DNA of 64,000 nt, from positions 3,567,888-3,631,887 of the forward strand of contig JALGQZ010000014.1 in the NCBI GenBank assembly GCA_023105745.1, given 5' to 3'. A model generated the notes under the pieces. The model was not told the DNA's origin and made no database searches. It was given only the letters and a program-made list of their open reading frames with translations. This stretch comes from Austropuccinia psidii (lineage: Eukaryota > Basidiomycota > Pucciniomycetes > Pucciniales > Sphaerophragmiaceae). The position numbers and the translations under genes are program-made. Positions 34,714 through 45,932 of this stretch are shown here, one piece after another (the first letter of the stretch is position 1; every line of letters begins with the position of its first letter).

Positions 34714-36692
34714 TGTGAACCTTTGAGATATGAACACATACCCAAAAAGGTCACAAGAAATATTTAAAATAATTATACATTAAAAATAATTACCATAAAG
34801 CTACAAAAATGCCATAAATTGACATGAAACTTGGTTTAACTTAAAAACCAATGAATAAACATGTAAAAAAAATTGTACCAGTGGATTCCCCATGGTAAAT
34901 ACACATATACCATTTTTATGGCATATCTGTAAAGTCAATATTTAATGAGTTATAAGTAATAATACCTTATAAAAAACATAAATAATTCTTTATTTCAAAG
35001 ACCAATGAAACAACACGTAAAATAAATGGTACCATTGAATTCTCCATACAATTCCATATATAAAACAATTAAGAAGCTAAGCTCCAAAGTCAATACTTAA
35101 GGAATTAAGCTGAATAAATGCACTTTTTTGGTCAACACATATATTCAAGGATTTTAGCTAATATCTTTTGAAATATGCATGATAGAGTGATGAACCAAAA
35201 ATAAAGTCATCACGTAATTACTGTAGAAAGACAGAAATGAAGTTTATTTCACAAGCTATAAACAAGGTTAAAACCTGTAAGGGATTATTGATTAAAATCA
35301 ACAGAGCTGTTGACCACTTTGTTGTGAAAGTGGTCCAAACTTGAAAAAAGTAGACAGTTGGATTCTACTAGTTCATTCGTGAATAATGATGTATTGGTTA
35401 CTATAATATTCAAGGTATAACCCCTTGAAATCTTGGTTTGGAGTTTAAAATATTAAATTTTGACAGAAAAGATGAGTTACAAGAAAAATCATCAAAAATA
35501 TAGTTTTGATGAGGTAATGAAATGCTCTTGGAAGAATAATAAGGTTATGCCAGGCTATTAGAATTCACTCTCTGAATCACTGTATCGTGTAAATATTAAA
35601 ATGTATTAAGGATCAAAGTTTGAGCTTAATTTTATCATTTATGATCACTCACTGTAACCTTAAATTAAGTTTAACAGTCATATGAGTGATAAAATTGGTG
35701 AATACTGTTATTTTATTATTACAACTAATAACATCCACAAATTTTGGGGTTCTGCTAAGCCTTGATGCCATCAAACTTAGTGTTATAGTGATAACTCTAA
35801 ATAATGGCATGATAATGAGATAAGATGGTTTGATCATGATGTAATCATCACCAAACCTTAAAATATTGATAAATTCCAGTGGATATGATCAGTGCACATC
35901 AACTAGAAGCCTCTTGGACTCTAGGAGGGAGGTATTTACTATAAAGAGAGCTCTTTTTACTCCGTTTTCCCCTCAGACGCTTACAAAACATTAAATCATT
36001 AAATAAAAAGGTAATTTCTTTATTCTTTATATATAAAACTTTTATATTATTAAAGACCAAAGGCAATCTTATAATAATCTTCATCTTTGACATTATTATT
36101 ACAATTATTTAATTGTTTTGTTTAAATATCTCTTAAAAACCTCAATTCCATGTAAAATCAAGAAAATTTGTAATTTCTCTTAAATTGTATTGTAACTACA
36201 ATTTAAATAAGTTGTATTTACATTTCTAGGCGTAAATTTATTCAAAATTATTATATTAAGCATTAAAAGTAGGTTATTTCTCTTATTATAATAATTTTTC
36301 TCTATTATTACTTTAATAATTATATAATTAATATAAATAGTATTTATATTAATTTATAGCTTTAATATTGGTAATATTATTGTTATTAATTGTTTTTTAT
36401 TAAATAGAAACAATTTTTTATGCCTTTATTATTTGTTGGTAACAATAATAAAGTGCTTTGCAATATATTAATTATCTTATATTAATATATTTATTTTATT
36501 ATATTATTTTTTTATAATATAAACTATATTATTACATTTATTTAATAATATAATTATTTTACGCCATAAATATAATAATTCTTGATTATTATAATTATTT
36601 TTATCTTATTTATTTCATTTGTAAGGACATTCATAGTACAATAAGTAAAATATTAGTAATTTTTACTTATTTTTTCATAGTCAAACCTTACA
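34714..36692 (+). repeat. 3' LTR of element E
   Basis: This 1979-bp LTR begins TGTGAACCTTTGAG and ends AAACCTTACA. It is slightly longer than the 5' copy because of AT-rich indels near 36480-36560. Confidence 0.93.
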
Positions 36693-37309
36693 CATACGTA
36701 TGGGATATTATCACACAGTAAAGCTGTATTGGTATAAATGTGGGATTTTGACCTTACAAATGCTATAGCTTTGTCAGTTTTTGAGATATTTATATTTAAT
36801 TTGGCTCCTTGTGTAGCCCTGGATGAGCTATACACAATGGTACCTCATTTGGTATGGTTAACATTAAATATGGAAAATTTATGCCATGTTCAATTTTAGT
36901 TAGCCAGATATATGATTATCTCAAAATCTGTATGGAAATTGGCTTCCCCATAACTTTTTTTGTAGATGTGGTATGGGTAAATGGATGGCACAATCAGATA
37001 GCCTTGATTGTTTCTTTTCCCAAGAGACCCCACTTTGGGTGTCTCACACTAAAGCTGTAGAACTTGGATGAGAGGTGAAAATTAAGTTTTATGCTCAGCA
37101 ACTTCTTTGAGCTTGAATAAGTTTGTTATTATTTCTCCTATGATTATGGGACTTGCATATTTGTAAAGAGGTGAGTTTACTCTTTCTCTTGATACCCTTT
37201 GAGCTTGTTTGGCTCAGATCCATGTTTTGGTGGTATTTTTGCTCTACCATTGGTTTATGGTATTCTGGCAGTCATGCTTGTGCTCTGGTTTTGAGTCAAA
37301 GGCTGACAT
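36693..37309 (-). repeat. 3' LTR fragment of A3
   Basis: It aligns with 43378-43898 and with the corresponding part of other family-A LTRs, ending AAAGGCTGACA. Its other half is missing: element E abuts at 36692 and no continuation occurs on the far side of E. It belongs to a subfamily distinct from the A1 and A2 LTRs. Confidence 0.88.
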
Positions 37310-37327
37310 ACCCTCCCTCTAAAAAAA
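37310..37327 (-). other. Polypurine tract of A3
   Basis: The minus strand reads TTTTTTTAGAGGGAGGGTA before the LTR start, as in A1. Confidence 0.8.
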
Positions 37328-38602
37328 GGCTCATCATTGATTAGAATTTCCTGTCTTCTTTGAGGTACTAGTGTGGTTCATGTGACCTTGAGCAAACACC
37401 TTTCTTGTGGTAATCCCCTTCCTGTCTGGTGGCTTATGTTTCAAACCATCCAGATGTGTGGTCATTGGTTTCCTTCTTTTTAAGTGGACTTAACCAGTTT
37501 CATTTGTTCCATGGTTCTTAAATTCCACCAAACATTCCTCATTGGGGTAAGACTCACTGTATGAATTATTTTCACAGCCATTCCCCACACTATCAGAGTC
37601 AGATTCATGACCTTCTTGGTCTTTTCTTGTTTCTCTCTCTCTTTCAAATATCTCTTCCCTGTCTTTGGGATAATTGTCTGCATAGTGATTGGGTGATTCA
37701 CAGTTGTGAAATCCTGTTATGATTTTGGATTCTGAATAATGAGTTTATTTGGCTTCCATGGCTGTATTCTCCCTTTTATCACCAGTACTATGGGTATTAT
37801 ATCTGCCAATAGATGTTCTAATCCTTACTTCTTGCAAAGTAGTTGATATTTCATCCAAGGTGAATATTTGGAGCATCTGGACTTTATCACATGCTCTAAG
37901 TCTCCTGGTAGTTTTTTCAACAGTTTGTGACTTCTTTTTTCTATTGTTATGTGAGGGTCAATGGCTATTAGCCTTTTTTAGTGTCTCAGACACCAATCAT
38001 ATGGATCTTTGTCCACTGTGTATCTATCATTTCCAAATGAAAGTATTTTCTGCCATATTCATGTATCATTTCTGTACTTTTTGATTATTTGGCTTGTCCA
38101 CCATGGCCAGTTCCTTCTACCATGAATATCTTTCATTTCAGTATACCATATACTATCATATCCTTTGAATTCTGTGTTCATTCTAGCTGTTATACAGTAG
38201 TCTGGTATTCTTGGAACATCAATGAAGATTTGATCAATATAATCAATGAGTTCAATGTGATCATATTCTCCTATGGCAGAGAATTTGGGCCAGCTTGAGG
38301 CCTCTGGAAGCTGTTTCAGTGCTTCCTTCTCCAAATAAGTCATTTTATATCCATCTTGGTATTGTGATGGGGATATTGTCTTTTTTTCCAACACGTAATA
38401 TGGTTTGATGTCTTCCTGGTGGTATGCATTATCCAAAACATTGCCTTGTGCTTGGGGTTTTATGTTTTGGAAGACATTGAACAATTTGTCAATATCTTGA
38501 TCCAGGTATTCCCTATCCCTTTTGCAGTGATTCTTCTCCTCCAAGACTTGATTTAGTCTTCTTTTGCTCTTTTCTGAGGCTTTACTTAACTTAGTATAGT
38601 CC
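37328..38602 (-). pseudogene. A3 Gag, C-terminal half
   Basis: The minus-strand frame 38544-38059 reads DREYLDQDIDKLFN... through MNTEFKGYDSIWYTEMKDIHGRRNWPWW, the retrotransposon Gag core shared with A1 and A2. Broken text continues to a zinc-knuckle trace near 37700 (C-ESPN-H-YADN) and an acidic Ser/Asp stretch. It ends near 37480 and is followed within ~150 bp by the polypurine tract. The reading frame has several stops. Confidence 0.82.
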
Positions 38603-40434
38603 TGTAAGGTGTGATATGAAACTTTGATAAAATATCAAGTACTTTTCCTGTTCTCAAAATTTGTATAAGGTAAAATTATTTAAAAATAGTATGAAATAGT
38701 ATTTTGAAAAACAGAAAATGCCAATTTTATTTTTTTTCAACTTTCTGAGTATAAAAAAATAATATAATGAAAATTTATTGTTTTACCAACAATAAAGATT
38801 TATCCAAAAATACTCTACAAGAGACATTTAAGGCTACAAAAGAAATTTCTTCAAGAGCAATTTCAATTGAAATTAATTGATCAAAGAACTGCAAGCAATT
38901 AATTAAAGAACAAAGTCTTTAAAAAGATATTTAAAGAGAAAACACACCCAAAAGTGACCAGAGTGAATTTGGAAACAAAGTGACAAAGTTAACAGTGATG
39001 AAAGATGCTTTAATTCACTTTTGGGGTGGTTCAGGGGTAAAAATGATCATAAGAGTTACAAACAATGATTATAATGATTTTTTCACGTGGTTAAAAGGTT
39101 CAAAATGTTTAAAAAAGGGTGGTTGGAATCTTTTATTGATTGGTTTAACAGTGTTTAAACTAATTATAAAAGGAAAAGATTCTAACATGAAGAGAAAAGT
39201 GGGGCAAAGAAGGAATTCTTTTATAGTCATCAATTTTCTTACTCCAAAATTGAAATTTACTCTTGTCAGTCGTGAAAAACAGTCTGACAACAGAAAAGCC
39301 AATTATGGCATCATTGAACCCTGGTTTAGACAAAAAAGGGCTGGATTAAGCCATTTTTTGCTATTTTTAGCCATTTTAGACCCTTAAGTCAGCCATTACT
39401 ATAGCAATACCTAGTCTAGAGCCTTCAAAACACGTCAGAATGGGTTTAAGAGGCGTAGAAACCAGTTAAAACTTCTTTTACTAACATTGTTTTAACTTCA
39501 GGGTAGTTTTACCCTCTTGGCAGAAGTTAAAACTACCCTGGTTTGTATCAAAACCTCATCATCAATTGAGTCACAGACCCTGTGACTCAATTCCAGGCCA
39601 AAAGTAATGAACTTTTGCATGGATTTTGACATCACACCCCAGTCAGCAAGGATTTTGGGGGTCTAGCTCCCCCTTAGAGCTAGAGTGTCTTTTCCCCCCC
39701 CCCCCCAGGATTACTCTTTCCAATTTATTTATTTATTTTAATTCCTCATCATGTAATACAATTATAATTTACATATGTAATTCAATTGAGTTTTTAACTA
39801 CACATCTGTAATAATTTATACCTCATACTTAAATTAAAGCTCACTTATGTAATATATGTGCACATTTAGACATTTCAATTGAAAATACTTCAATTCCTCA
39901 TAGCTTCTAAACTAAACACAACCCCCAATTTTAACACAAAAATTGATAGTTAACACCACATGTGGTGTGAATTAAATTAAGTCTTTGAGGACTTTCATAC
40001 TTTTGTACAAAAAATACTAAAAACTTAATTTAAGCTTATTTAGAGTTGAGTTACAGAAATTTCATCCAGAGGTGACCCCACTTTATTTTTTATGAGGAAT
40101 CCAATGGTGTGATAATTTCGTTGTGTTTATTTATTGGATAAAAAGTTATAATATATTTTATATAAATTTTTACCAAAAATATTTTAATTTCATAATTTTT
40201 ATTAAAAATTCATTTTTACTTAATTTTTACAAGTAAGAATGTATTTTCATAATTTTAAATTTCATTGTAATTCTATTTTTGAATTATAATTGAATTTTGA
40301 TTTTTAAATATAAATTTTTATTTATATTTCAATTTTTATTTTTATAATATAAATAAATTCATTTTTTTTATATTTGTATCTTAATTTATCATTTGTGGTC
40401 TTTTGGGTATATGAAAATACCTCTAAGGCTCACA
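38603..40434 (-). repeat. B-like solo LTR (C) inserted in A3 gag
   Basis: This 1832-bp LTR begins TGTAAGGTGTGATATG and ends CTCTAAGGCTCACA, the same terminal pattern as family B (TGTAAG...GGCTCACA), but its body is different. It is flanked by the 5-bp duplication AGTCC (38598-38602 and 40435-40439). Removing it rejoins the Gag text (...TATAGTCC/TCTTGAAG...). It contains a run of 13 C at 39694-39706 next to a hairpin with arms TCTAGCTC and GAGCTAGA. The open frame 38980-39387 inside it is not similar to anything I know. Confidence 0.85.
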
Positions 40435-40439
40435 AGTCC

Positions 40440-41190
40440 TCTTGAAGGGTATTAAGAGTTTTGGTTTGTAAGGTATAAAACTCTTGTAACCATGAAATTT
40501 ATTAATGGAGTCTTTCAAACTCTTTTTTAGTTTTTTCTACAAATTGGGAGGACTGTAACCATAGGGTATTACTACTTATGGTACTCTCAGGGGTCACAAC
40601 ATTGTGTTCAATCTGAGTGGAGATATCATTCCTTATTATAGGGCTGCTAGCTTCATTAGAAGTATCTACAACTGTTTGTTGTTTTTTTGTATTTCTTTTG
40701 GCAGGTCCAAAAAGTTCTGGATCATAGTATCTGACTCTTTCTTCCTCTGGTTGAAAGAATTCTTGTTCTTGTCCTATGATACTCTTCCTCTCCTGGATTC
40801 TACCTGGGATTGGAAAGTATGGTGACTCTTGGTAACTAATCTGCTGGTTCCTGAGTGGTGTGAAGCCACTAGGGAGTTTGGTTGGGTTACCACTCCTTAT
40901 GAGCCTGAAAGAGTCAGAGTATGTTATCTCTGGTTCACTTTCTCCTCTATGATAAGCTCTTTGAAGAATATCTCTTTGAGGGAAACCTTCTGAATACTTT
41001 CTACAAGCTCTTTCTAGTGTAACTCTAGGTTGAATTCCCTGCCTGCCATTCTCCATTGGAAAAGTTCTTTGAACATTTGATGAGCTAGAATAAACTGTTC
41101 TATGCAAGCTATTCTTAGAGGTTTGCTGTTGGAAGCCATGTTGGAAGGTGTAGGAAGGTTCATTTTTCCATTTCCTATGACTTTGAACAA
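40440..41190 (-). pseudogene. A3 Gag N-terminal half with ORFx trace in the +1 frame
   Basis: The gag frame is open from 41107 to 40502 (SGFTPLRNQQISYQESP..., PEEERVRYYDPE, DTLWLQ-like NTLWLQSSQ) and matches A1 gag. In the +1 frame between about 41125 and 41010 the text reads IEQFILAHQMFKELFQWRMAG, then a TAG where A1 and A2 have Trp, then KEIFFKEL. That is the ORFx pattern of A1 (HQLLKDLFQW...LKQIDFKDL). Both frames are therefore traceable in this divergent copy. Confidence 0.8.
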
Positions 41191-42733
41191 CTTAAACTTC
41201 TCTCCTTTCCAGGCCTCTATTCCTACTGATTGTTGTTTTTCTTTGTAAGGAATAATCCCTTGGAAATCAGAAGTATTTGAAATGAGGTGGTATCATTTCT
41301 GATTTGTAAAGTGAGAGTCTTATCTAGTTAATGGAATCTCTGTTTTCTTGTTTTTAGAAATCTATAAGTCAGTTTGGAGAAATCATTATTGAAACTATCA
41401 ATAATAATTATCAAATCAACTTTCCAAACCAATTTGTATGTAAAAACTCAATTTTGAGGGTTTCACTTGAAGAGAACTCCAAAAAATATATACTCTGTAT
41501 GTATTAAAGGATTAAGTAGAAGAAATATGATTATATTTCTTTTGAATAAGTATTATTATTGAAATTATTTATAATAATTACTATGATCAATTTTTCATAC
41601 CACTTTGGGTGAAAAAGGAAATGATTTTAAAAGTTTTTTCTTAGAGAAAAATACAAATCATATATATATTGTATATATTATTAAGATAAGGTTAGAAAAT
41701 GAAATATGGTTTCTATTTCTTTTCATATGGTTAGTATTATTGAAATTATCAATCATGATAACAATAAATTTTTTTACACCAATTTGGGTATCAAAGCCCA
41801 TGATGGTATTTTCTACAAGAAAAACTCTATCAATATATACTCTGTATATATTATTATGAAAAAAACAGTGAAAGTAAAAAATATGATTATATATATTTTT
41901 TGTAGTATTATTATTTAAATTATCAATAGTAATGATAATAATCAATTTTTCACACCAATTTGGGTGAAAAAATGAATTATAAGAGTTGTTCTTTAAGAAA
42001 AATTCAAACAATATACACTTTTTATATATTATGAAAAAAAGATAAATAATAAAATATGATTAAATTTTCTTATGATGGATTATTATTGAAATTATCAATA
42101 ATAATGATAATAATTAATTTTTAATACCAATTTGAATGAAAAAATGAACTATAAGAGTTTTTCTTCAAGAAAAATTCAAACAATATATGATTTTGATGTA
42201 TCATGAAAAAAATATTAATAATAAAATATGATTATATTTTATTATGAAGGACTATTATTGAAATTATCAATAATAATTATAATAATCAATTTTTCACGCC
42301 AATTTGGGTGAAAAAATGAATTATAAGAGTTTTTCTTCAAGAAAAATTCAAACAATATATACTTTGTATATATTATTATGAAAGAAATAAAAAAATATGA
42401 TTATTTTTTTCTTTAAAAAAATAGAGCATTGTATAAATATAAATTATATATTTATAACTCCTGAAAATGATGAAAAAATATTATTTTTCAGAAAGAATAT
42501 ATATACAGTTTTTTATCATTATTTTATTATGTTTTTTTATTTTTAAGGAAAAATCAGAATAGGGAAAACCCAAAAAATTAATCTTCTTCAGGGCTTCTTA
42601 TGGCTTAAAAAAGTGAAAATAAGCAATAAATCAATTATAATAACTCCAAAATGCATACAAATAAGCTAAAAATAGTGAAAACAAGCTAGAATTTTGTCTA
42701 AAATAGGTAAAAACCCATTCCAGGACCCCAAAA
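41191..42733 (-). other. A3 leader, mostly tandem repeats, with altered primer site
   Basis: Very AT-rich leader. Positions 41385-42420 are six tandem units (separate entry). At 42716-42733 the minus strand reads TTTTGGGGTCCTGGAATG, a changed version of the family primer site. Short open frames here are low-complexity and not genes. Confidence 0.65.
41385..42420. repeat. Six tandem units of about 172 bp, each with two hairpins
   Basis: Unit starts, marked by ATTATTGAAATTATCAATAAT or a variant, fall at 41385, 41555, 41736, 41910, 42082 and 42254, so the spacing is 170, 181, 174, 172 and 172 bp. Each unit has an inverted repeat around GA-AATTA-TC (in the fifth unit the arms are 11 bp, ATTATTATTGA) and most have a second one, TTTTTCAC...GTGAAAAA. 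The leftmost units are the most diverged. Confidence 0.85.
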
Positions 42734-43898
42734 TGTCAGGGTGACTCTATGATATAGCTTCAAAATGATAATGAAAGCTATAACTCTGAGTGTGACACAA
42801 AAATAATGATAATTAATTAATGAGGAGATGGCTAAAAGGGATATGCCAAAAGAATTTAGTGATGGTGAGTGCTATTGATAGCCCTTGGTGCAGTGTTTAC
42901 CTGTTTGTTTACAATAATAAACCCTACAATAATTACAATTATAATTATACCTGTTTAATTCTAAGGGTACCACTTCTTTAAGAAGCTATACCATGTAATA
43001 ATACTAAGAACAGGATGATGGATTGGCCTTCTGGTGAGGGAAGACCTCCTTTTATTTTGCTCTGGGGTAGTGGAAGGTTGTTCACCTCTGCACACAACCA
43101 CAGAGTGAAAATTCCCTACTATTGTGGGCTGTTTGTGGTTCTGAACACTCAATACAGACTGGTATTGGGTGGAAATGTGGCTTTAGAAACACAAGTTGTC
43201 ATTTTTACCGTATACAGGGTGAAAATTTTCACCAATGGAGCTTACAGGTATGTTCTGGTGCTTATGATCCATAAGAAGCTGTATGGACCCCGTATGGACT
43301 GCTGTATTTGACACAATTATAAGGTGTTGAAGTATAAACAAGCTTATTTGTCTATTTGACACCTCATAATAATACTTATGGGATATTATTGCACAGTAAA
43401 GCTGTATTGGTCTAAATTTGGGATTTTGACCTTAAAACTGCTATAACTTTGTCAGTTTTTAAGATATTGAGATCAAAGTTGGTTCATTGTTTAGCCTTGG
43501 ATTTGATCTACACCGTGGTACCTCCTTTGCTATGGTTAACATGAAATATGGCAAATTTATGCCATATTCAATATTAGCTATACAGATATATGATTATATC
43601 AAAATCTATAAGGAACTTGTTTGCCCCATAAATTTTGTTCTAGATGAGATATGGGGAAATGGACAGAAGCATCAGATAGCCCTGATTGTTTTTTTTCCAA
43701 AGAGACCCCACTTTGGGTGTCTCACACTAAAACTTTAGAACTTGGATGAGAGGTGAAAAGTAAGTTTTATGCTCAGAAACTGCTTTGAGCTGGAATAACT
43801 TTGCTATTCTTTCTCCTATGATTATGGGACTTGCATATTTGGAAAGAGGTGATTTTACTCTTTCTTTTGATCCCTTTTGAGATTGTTTGGCTCAGCTC
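42734..43898 (-). repeat. 5' LTR of A3, interrupted by A1
   Basis: Begins TGTCAGGGTGACTC on the plus strand and runs to GGCTCAGCTC at 43898, where the A1 LTR begins. In the A3 3' LTR the homologous text continues GATCCATGTTTTGG, which shows about 110 bp of this LTR are displaced beyond A1 and outside what can be seen. Confidence 0.88.
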
Positions 43899-45337
43899 TG
43901 TCAGCCTGTGACTCAAAACCAGAGCACAAGGATGACAGCCAAAATACCATAAACCAATGGTATAGCCAAAATACCACCAAAACATGGAGCTGAGCCAAAT
44001 CAGCTCAAAAGATATCAAAAGAAAGAGGAAACTCACTTCTTCCTGAAAATATAAGTCCCATCACCATAGGACAAGAAATAACAAAGTTATTCCTGCTCAA
44101 AGTTATTGCTGAGCATAAACATTAATTTTCACCTCTCATCTAAAATCTAGAAGGAGAGGCTTAACCCCATCAAATGGGTATTCAAAATGAAGCTCTAAGC
44201 CAGGGCTATCTAATGGAGCTAGCCAAACTGAGCTAGCACCAGTATTACTTGAGTTATGGTCAAATCCAGACCAAATAAGGGTGAACAAAACATTCACCTC
44301 TCATCTAACTTTTACAGTTTTAGTGTGAGATACCTAAAGTGGGGTCTTTTTGGAAAGCGCACAATCAGGGATATCTGATGGTGCCATCCATTTCCTCATA
44401 GCTCAACTACAACAGAAGTTATTGGCCAAACAAGCTTAATACAGCTTTTTGCCCAAACCACGCCAATGTACAAAAATACTTGTATATGGGATACCTTTGT
44501 CATATTTAATGATAACCATGTCAAGTTGGGTACCATTGTGTAGAGCCCATACAGAGCTATTCAATGAACCAACTTTGAGCTTGATATCTCAAAAACCGAC
44601 AGAGTTATGACCATTTTAAGGTCAAAATCCCACCTGCTGTCAGATACAGCCTTACCATGGGATAATATCCCATAACCATGAATATGAGGTGTCAAATAGA
44701 CGAAGAAGCATGTTTTTACTTCAATACCTCATATGTCAGTCAATACTGGGGTCCCATACAGTTTCTGTACAGCATTCTACGCGTCATACACGTCAGAATC
44801 AGGCTGTGAGGTCCCCAGATGAAAATTTTCACCCTGTATTGGTGAAAACCGCCCAGATGTGGTTTCAAACCCACATCTGAGCCCAATACAGGGTATACAG
44901 GCTGTTTGCAAACCACAAGCCTGTCATAGAGAGTGAAAAATCTTCACTTCCTCTACGTGGAAAGGTCTAGCAGCCTTTCCACCTCAATTTCAGGATAAAA
45001 GGAGGGCTTTTCACAGCCAAAAGCCTTTCCTCATCCTGCTCTTGAATACCCTACGTAGTAAACTGTCAAAAACAGTTTTACTCTTGGGTAATAAACAAGT
45101 ATAATTATATATTTAATTATTGTAACTCTTATTATAGTAACCCAACTGGTAAGATTGCACCCTGGGTTCTCAATAGCGCTCACCACCACTATTCTTCAAT
45201 AGTAGAACCCCTTAAATATATTATAAATCATCTTTTAAATCAAAAACTCTTATTTTTAATCAATTTTCTACGTGTCACAGTCATAATTCTAGTTGTAAAT
45301 ACTCTCATTACCACTTCAATATAGACTCAGCCTGACA
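43899..45337 (+). repeat. 5' LTR of A1
   Basis: This 1439-bp LTR begins TGTCAGCCTGTGACTC and ends CAGCCTGACA. It carries the two family palindromes (ATGGGATA-A-TATCCCAT near 44656, and the CAGATGTGGTTT arms near 44855, slightly broken here). Confidence 0.95.
44994..45002 (+). promoter_or_regulatory. TATA-like box in the A1 5' LTR
   Basis: GATAAAAGG is kept at the same place in the other family-A LTRs (for example near 4146 and 18153), followed by GAGG and, about 30 bp on, a CTCATCCTGCTCTTGAATA block. It is the most likely core promoter of the element, with transcription starting around 45025-45045. The assignment is by motif only. Confidence 0.5.
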
Positions 45338-45355
45338 TTTTGGGGGCCTGGCCGT
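45338..45355 (+). other. Primer-binding site of A1
   Basis: TTTTGGGGGCCTGGCCGTG directly follows the LTR. It is identical to the A2 site. Confidence 0.78.
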
Positions 45356-45932
45356 GTTTTAAATCTTTTTTTTTGGACCTTATAAGTGAGTCTTTTCTCT
45401 CTTTATGACTTATTAACCAGTGTTTTATCTTTTTTAGGCGTAATTTCTCTATTTAAATATATATTTTATATATATTTATTCTTTTTTATATGTATACTCA
45501 TATTATAAGAGTATTTTTCACGTGGCTAATACCCACTGAATATAACTATTTTTGGCGTGTTTTGTATATAAAAACACATAAGCCATCAATAAGTCCTGTA
45601 TTATTGACTGAATAAGGACTCCTCTGACTGAAAAACCATCAGTTGAGGCGTGGATTAAGTGTATTGTTAACTCAATAACACTTATACAAACCACTTGTAC
45701 AGAATACACTTGAAAACCACAAGTGTATCTGTGGGATACTGGCACACAAACAGTGTGACAGGGTACCAAAAGCTGGAATTCTGACGTGGAATTGTTGATT
45801 CAATTACACTGTCATTATACAGGGCACATTGTAGTAACATACAAGCCCAGAGGCCAATCTTAGACGTGCAAAACCAGCATTTTTAAGAAGTCTTGACTGA
45901 CATAAGTCCTCCCCTTTCTGCCTTGATTTCAG
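45356..45932 (+). other. A1 leader
   Basis: Untranslated leader ending in the acceptor CTTGATTTCAG at 45932. A GTGAGT donor candidate lies at 45386-45391, which would give an intron of about 547 bp and a first exon next to the primer site. No gene is seen inside it. Confidence 0.5.

Larger units (their letters stand above)
26157..36692 (+). mobile_element. Element E: Ty3/gypsy element, full length, decayed
   Basis: LTRs lie at 26157-28091 and 34714-36692, with primer site 28092-28109 and polypurine tract 34701-34713. Between them are ORFx exons and a gag-pol homologous throughout to element B on the minus strand (52294-57954). Gag-pol has two frameshifts and about five stops. The 5-bp flanks AACAC (left) and CATAC (right) do not match. 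The left neighbour is a copia LTR and the right neighbour is the interior of an A3 LTR, so the ends are not a simple insertion. Confidence 0.92.
36693..43898 (-). mobile_element. Element A3: gag-only relative of family A, heavily rearranged
   Basis: Minus-strand remnant: 3' LTR fragment 36693-37309, polypurine tract 37310-37327, gag pieces at 37480-38602 and 40440-41190, a tandem-repeat leader, primer site and 5' LTR 42734-43898. No protease, reverse transcriptase, RNase H or integrase sequence was found between gag and the polypurine tract, so the element is an internal deletion or a non-autonomous form. A B-like solo LTR (38603-40434) splits gag and element A1 splits the 5' LTR. Confidence 0.85.

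Noticed and set aside
38980..39387. 135-codon open frame in solo LTR C
   Set aside because: Low-complexity, inside a solo LTR, not conserved in the B LTRs and without a recognisable domain.
39694..39706. Run of 13 C as a biological signal
   Set aside because: A single mononucleotide run in an AT-rich LTR can be a sequencing or slippage product, and I have nothing to compare it with.
41385..42420. CRISPR array or centromeric satellite
   Set aside because: Units are contiguous without unique spacers, in a eukaryotic retrotransposon leader, and only six copies exist here.
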